Shown piece after piece: positions 62,552-64,000 of a stretch of DNA of 64,000 bases. Both the position numbers and the translations under genes were made by a program. This stretch comes from Rothia sp. (in: high G+C Gram-positive bacteria) (GTDB lineage: Bacteria > Actinomycetota > Actinomycetes > Actinomycetales > Micrococcaceae): assembly GCA_030530925.1 (NCBI GenBank), contig JAUMUA010000001.1, forward strand, positions 70,469 through 134,468, in the 5' to 3' direction. The notes beneath the pieces were generated by a model. It searched no databases and was not told the DNA's origin. It worked only from the letters and a program-made list of their open reading frames with translations. The first letter of the stretch is position 1. Each line of letters begins with the position of its first letter.

Positions 62552-63535
62552 ATGGCAACTGAGCTTCAGCGAATCCACCGCTCCAGCACCTCAGATGAGC
62601 GTGAGCATGTGCAACTTCTACTCAAAGTGGCGCGTATGTATTACGAAGAAGGCGCTACTCAGGCGCAGATTGCTAAGCAGGTGGGGTATTCGCGCCCTAC
62701 CGTTTCACGTTTACTCACCGAGGCTCGGGAGGAGGGCGTGGTGCATATTCGTATCACTCACCCTCTAGAGCGTTCTATGAGCATGGAAGAAGCGCTGGCA
62801 CACAAGTTTGGGCTAGTGGGAGCGCGTATTGCCGAGGCCACTGATTTGGCAAGCCTTACTCAAAATGTTGCTCGTTGCGCTGCTGATTACCTCATCGAAA
62901 CGTCCCTAGAAGATTGCACCATTGCCGTCTCTAATGGCTTTGCGGTCAACGCCACGATTGAGGCTATGCCGCGCATGAACTGGTATGCCTCAAAAGTTAT
63001 TCAGGCAATTGGTTCTGTTAATAACGAGGAAGTGTTGGTGGACGCTTCTGAAACCTGCCGCCGCTTAGCGAGCCAGCTGGGCGGGCGTCATATTGCCTTG
63101 CCTGCACCGCTAGTAGTTTCTTCACCTGAAGTAGCAGCGGCACTGGCGCAGAGCACACAGGTTGCCACTATTCTCAACTCCGCTGCTCGGGCAGACGTAG
63201 CGCTGGTGGGAATCGGAACCGTTGCCGATCGCAAACAGGGATACATTTTTGACGGTTATTTTGAAGAAGAAACCAGCCAAATTCTCGCCCGTGAAGGCGC
63301 GGTGGGCCATATTTGTGGGCACCATTTTGACGCCGATGGGCGGCATATTCTGACCCCGTTGTGCAACCGCACCATAGGAATTACCCCAGCTCACTTGCAA
63401 AGAATGCCCAAAGTAGTGGGGGTTGCCTGGGGTGAGCATAAGTTAGATGCAATTCGCGGCGCGCTCAAAGGCAAGCTCATCTCGGTCTTAGTGACCAACC
63501 GAGACACTGCCGAGGCACTTCTAGCCAGCGACTAA
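62552..63535 (+). CDS. SorC-family transcriptional regulator (second)
   Basis: 327-aa regulator with the same layout as the protein at 28236: N-terminal helix-turn-helix (about 20-60) YYEEGATQAQIAKQVGYSRP then TVSRLLTEAREEGVV, followed by the SorC sugar-phosphate-binding domain with ALVGIGTVADRKQGYIFDGY (about 215-234) and VVGVAWGEHKLDAIRGALKG (about 293-312). Its targets are not in view; the genes beside it (CrcB pair, carboxylesterase) are not sugar genes. The ATG at 62552 is used; the frame is open six codons earlier through a TTG. Confidence 0.85.
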   Translation: MATELQRIHRSSTSDEREHVQLLLKVARMYYEEGATQAQIAKQVGYSRPTVSRLLTEAREEGVVHIRITHPLERSMSMEEALAHKFGLVGARIAEATDLASLTQNVARCAADYLIETSLEDCTIAVSNGFAVNATIEAMPRMNWYASKVIQAIGSVNNEEVLVDASETCRRLASQLGGRHIALPAPLVVSSPEVAAALAQSTQVATILNSAARADVALVGIGTVADRKQGYIFDGYFEEETSQILAREGAVGHICGHHFDADGRHILTPLCNRTIGITPAHLQRMPKVVGVAWGEHKLDAIRGALKGKLISVLVTNRDTAEALLASD

Positions 63536-63589
63536 TCAACTTCTAGCCCTCATAACCCGCGCGCACTATTTGCCGGACGCCACGGTATC

Positions 63590-64000
63590 CTACCGAAACT
63601 CGATCCGCGCTTGCGCGGTCAAATCTTTACGTACCGTACCCGTGCGCGCAAATTCCGCCCAGATACCCCGCAGAGCTTTGCCCTGTTCTTGACGCTCAGA
63701 AGGGTACGCACCTGCCAATAATTTATCGCCTACCCACATGGGGTTTTCAAAGAGAAGAGCGAGTTCAGAGCAGTGCGAAGAGTAGAGGTAATGCAACGGG
63801 TTTCCAACTTTCAAAATGTATTGGGTTCCCGTTCCACCGGCGAGACGATGGCGCGCAATGAACTGTCGGCAGGGTTCAATGTACATATCGTGCGAGCCCT
63901 TGCGCACTAGAGCTTCAATAATTTTTCGCCCTGGTTGACCCCACCATTTTTTGGGTTTGGGTAGGAAATATGCTGATTCGCGCATATTAGAACCAACTAG
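63590..64000 (-). CDS. Type-B carboxylesterase, C-terminal part (runs off the window)
   Basis: The frame is open from the window edge: LVGSNMRESAYFL is the conserved GtN.dEg.lF-type segment of carboxylesterase/lipase family proteins, followed by SHDMYIEPCRQFIARHRLAG, then HCSELALLFENPMWVG with the catalytic-triad His region, and GIWAEFARTG near the end, typical of this family (WaaFArtG). The N-terminal catalytic Ser is outside the window. An internal ATG at 63985 is only a Met inside the domain, so this is not a 131-aa gene. Substrate unknown. Confidence 0.75.
   Translation of the reverse strand, partial: LVGSNMRESAYFLPKPKKWWGQPGRKIIEALVRKGSHDMYIEPCRQFIARHRLAGGTGTQYILKVGNPLHYLYSSHCSELALLFENPMWVGDKLLAGAYPSERQEQGKALRGIWAEFARTGTVRKDLTAQARIEFR

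Noticed and set aside
63590..63985. A 131-aa stand-alone hypothetical protein
   Set aside because: The frame stays open to the window edge and the added residues continue the carboxylesterase pattern, so it is the end of a larger gene.
1..64000. CRISPR arrays, tRNA/rRNA genes, intact insertion sequences, prophage genes
   Set aside because: No regularly spaced repeats, no tRNA T-loop patterns, no transposase or integrase motifs noticed. The holin-X protein belongs to a chromosomal actinobacterial family, not to a phage.

Overview
The window looks like chromosome from a moderate-GC actinobacterium. The best fit is a Micrococcaceae member of the Rothia type; this is inference from gene content (very large NAD-glutamate dehydrogenase, DUF3618/holin-X envelope trio, LGFP-repeat wall protein, DUF2304/DUF6541 glycan genes, several leaderless genes). 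No rRNA, tRNA, CRISPR array or intact insertion sequence was found. A perfect 16-bp parS site at 4622-4637 suggests that this stretch lies in the origin-proximal part of the chromosome.

Layout. 0.1-6.4 kb: a minus-strand GABA catabolic operon with two unlike succinate-semialdehyde dehydrogenases, GABA transaminase and an APC permease; a perfect 12-bp inverted repeat upstream is a likely operator. 6.6-20 kb: mixed metabolic and stress genes (an SMI1/KNR4-like acidic protein, an ArsD-like protein with a cysteine tail, a GlcD-type FAD oxidase, DJ-1/PfpI proteins, TspO, a 2-keto acid decarboxylase, an amidohydrolase, an NhaP antiporter, the DUF3618/holin-X trio) with two decayed GNAT acetyltransferase genes. 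20-30.7 kb: a polyol utilisation locus. An eltD-dhaKL-derI-like module (tetritols) is joined to a DalD-like long-chain polyol dehydrogenase and xylulokinase (pentitols), with a divergent SorC regulator, a CsbX/DalT-type MFS permease and an FGGY kinase. A near-identical motif lies upstream of both the operon and the permease.

30.8-40.8 kb: a VOC protein, a likely lipid/redox operon (SDR-DUF2867, DUF1295, acyl-CoA synthetase) and the NAD-glutamate dehydrogenase. 40.9-49.7 kb: a cell-surface glycan region with two decayed paralogous GT2 genes flanking a CAP/LGFP wall protein that is frameshifted at a seven-G tract, then a flippase-like protein, two intact GT2 enzymes, DUF2304 and a DUF6541 membrane protein. 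50-57.3 kb: LtrA, gluconate kinase and permease, flavin reductase, an ArgE-like deacylase, an aquaglyceroporin and VanZ. 57.3-58.2 kb is gene-poor and holds a VanZ remnant. 58.2-64 kb: ornithine cyclodeaminase, an AnsP-like permease, an unknown protein, a CrcB/Fluc pair, a second SorC regulator and the C-terminal end of a type-B carboxylesterase that runs off the window.

How the genes work together. The GABA operon feeds succinate and glutamate to the TCA cycle, and glutamate dehydrogenase returns 2-oxoglutarate. The polyol locus would feed erythrose-4-phosphate and xylulose-5-phosphate into the pentose phosphate pathway, where gluconokinase also delivers 6-phosphogluconate. All functions are read from sequence motifs and context; no searches were run.
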